From Thermoplasmata archaeon (GTDB taxonomy: Archaea > Thermoplasmatota > DTKX01 > GCA-020343715), in assembly GCA_020343715.1 (NCBI GenBank), contig CP070808.1, forward strand, positions 1,298,427-1,311,513: DNA of 13,087 nt, given 5' to 3'. The notes under the pieces were generated by a model. It saw only the letters and a list, made by a program, of their open reading frames with translations, had not been told where the DNA came from and ran no database searches. A program made the translations under genes and the position numbers. This document shows, one piece after another, positions 12,962 through 13,087 of this stretch. Within the stretch, counting starts at the first letter, position 1, and each line of letters begins with the position of its first letter.

Positions 12962-12969
12962 TATATATG
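12962..12969 (+). promoter_or_regulatory. TATA box of the downstream partial gene
   Basis: TATATATG is a strong AT island in very GC-rich DNA, centred about 36 bases before the ATG at 13001. Transcription would start near 12990, giving a leader of only about ten bases that nearly coincides with the Shine-Dalgarno site. The six-base sequence GTCCCG occurs on both sides (12954-12959 and 12972-12977). Confidence 0.6.
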
Positions 12970-12988
12970 TGGTCCCGACGGTGGGATG

Positions 12989-12996
12989 GGAGGTGG
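12989..12996 (+). promoter_or_regulatory. Shine-Dalgarno site of the partial 3' gene
   Basis: GGAGGTGG matches seven bases of the archaeal consensus GGAGGTGA and is 4-5 bases from ATG 13001, making this start convincing although only 29 codons of the gene are visible. Confidence 0.65.
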
Positions 12997-13000
12997 TATC

Positions 13001-13087
13001 ATGTACAAAGAGAAGGACGCCCGCGAGAGGGAGGGTCCGTCGGGGGGGATCACCGGCGAGGCCGTCGCCTACATGCTGGACCTGGGC
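13001..13087 (+). CDS. Unidentified protein, N-terminal 29 residues (3' end outside window)
   Basis: The frame begins at ATG 13001 behind a good Shine-Dalgarno site and a TATA box and stays open to the last base. The visible start is charged and hydrophilic (MYKEKDAREREGPSGG) and then becomes more helical (ITGEAVAYMLDLG). There is no signal peptide or membrane segment in the visible part. I do not recognise the family and the fragment is too short to assign one. It is divergent from thiDN across a 132-base gap. The gene call rests on the promoter, ribosome-binding site and open frame. Confidence 0.6.
   Translation, partial: MYKEKDAREREGPSGGITGEAVAYMLDLG

Noticed and set aside
12869..13000. 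TPP riboswitch upstream of thiDN
   Set aside because: No CTGAGA-type THI-box core was seen on the minus strand, and the TATA spacing leaves no leader.

Overview
The window is GC-rich archaeal DNA, probably from a euryarchaeal, Thermoplasmata-like lineage. The lineage is an inference. It rests on the archaeal ThiD-ThiN fusion, an archaeal-type RNase HII, frequent AGG arginine codons, TATA-box promoters placed for leaderless transcripts, Shine-Dalgarno sequences matching the archaeal 16S tail (GGAGGTGA), and very large secreted beta-helix/Ig-like surface proteins next to a Ras-like GTPase. No rRNA, tRNA, CRISPR array, insertion sequence or transposase was seen. No gene-free stretch exceeds about 135 bases.

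Layout. Positions 1-934 (+) hold a compact cluster: the 3' part of rnhB (RNase HII), a one-domain SCP2 protein, and a MoaD/ThiS-type ubiquitin-like protein ending in Gly-Gly. Positions 931-8603 (-) hold two giant surface proteins, 1450 aa (upstream) and 1107 aa (downstream), joined by an ATGA stop/start overlap. They share one plan: signal peptide, right-handed beta-helix, a conserved 'WW' module, a row of Ig-like domains, and a C-terminal membrane anchor. The last gene of this pair meets the moaD-like gene tail to tail in a shared CTAG stop palindrome. Upstream on the same strand are a Ras/Rab-like small GTPase (8683-9231) and a PHP-family phosphoesterase resembling histidinol-phosphate phosphatase (9359-10210). 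The PHP gene is divergent from a CaCA-family Ca2+/cation antiporter (10264-11523), and the two appear to share one TATA-like element. The antiporter converges on a ThiD-ThiN fusion of thiamine synthesis (11528-12868, -). A last gene (13001 onward, +) is cut off by the window end after 29 codons.

How the genes fit together. The clearest functional unit is the translationally coupled surface-protein pair, probably a membrane-anchored adhesin or S-layer-associated complex. Its partner and ligand cannot be read from sequence. The GTPase, PHP enzyme, antiporter and ThiDN each have their own promoter-like element and look like independent housekeeping genes. Most minus-strand starts were revised to internal ATGs because a TATA-like box lies about 24-30 bases upstream, the spacing expected for leaderless or near-leaderless mRNAs. 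Genes inside clusters use Shine-Dalgarno sites instead. The strongest candidates for something undescribed are the paired surface proteins with their shared 'WW' module, and the small GTPase with a palindromic element just upstream of its promoter.
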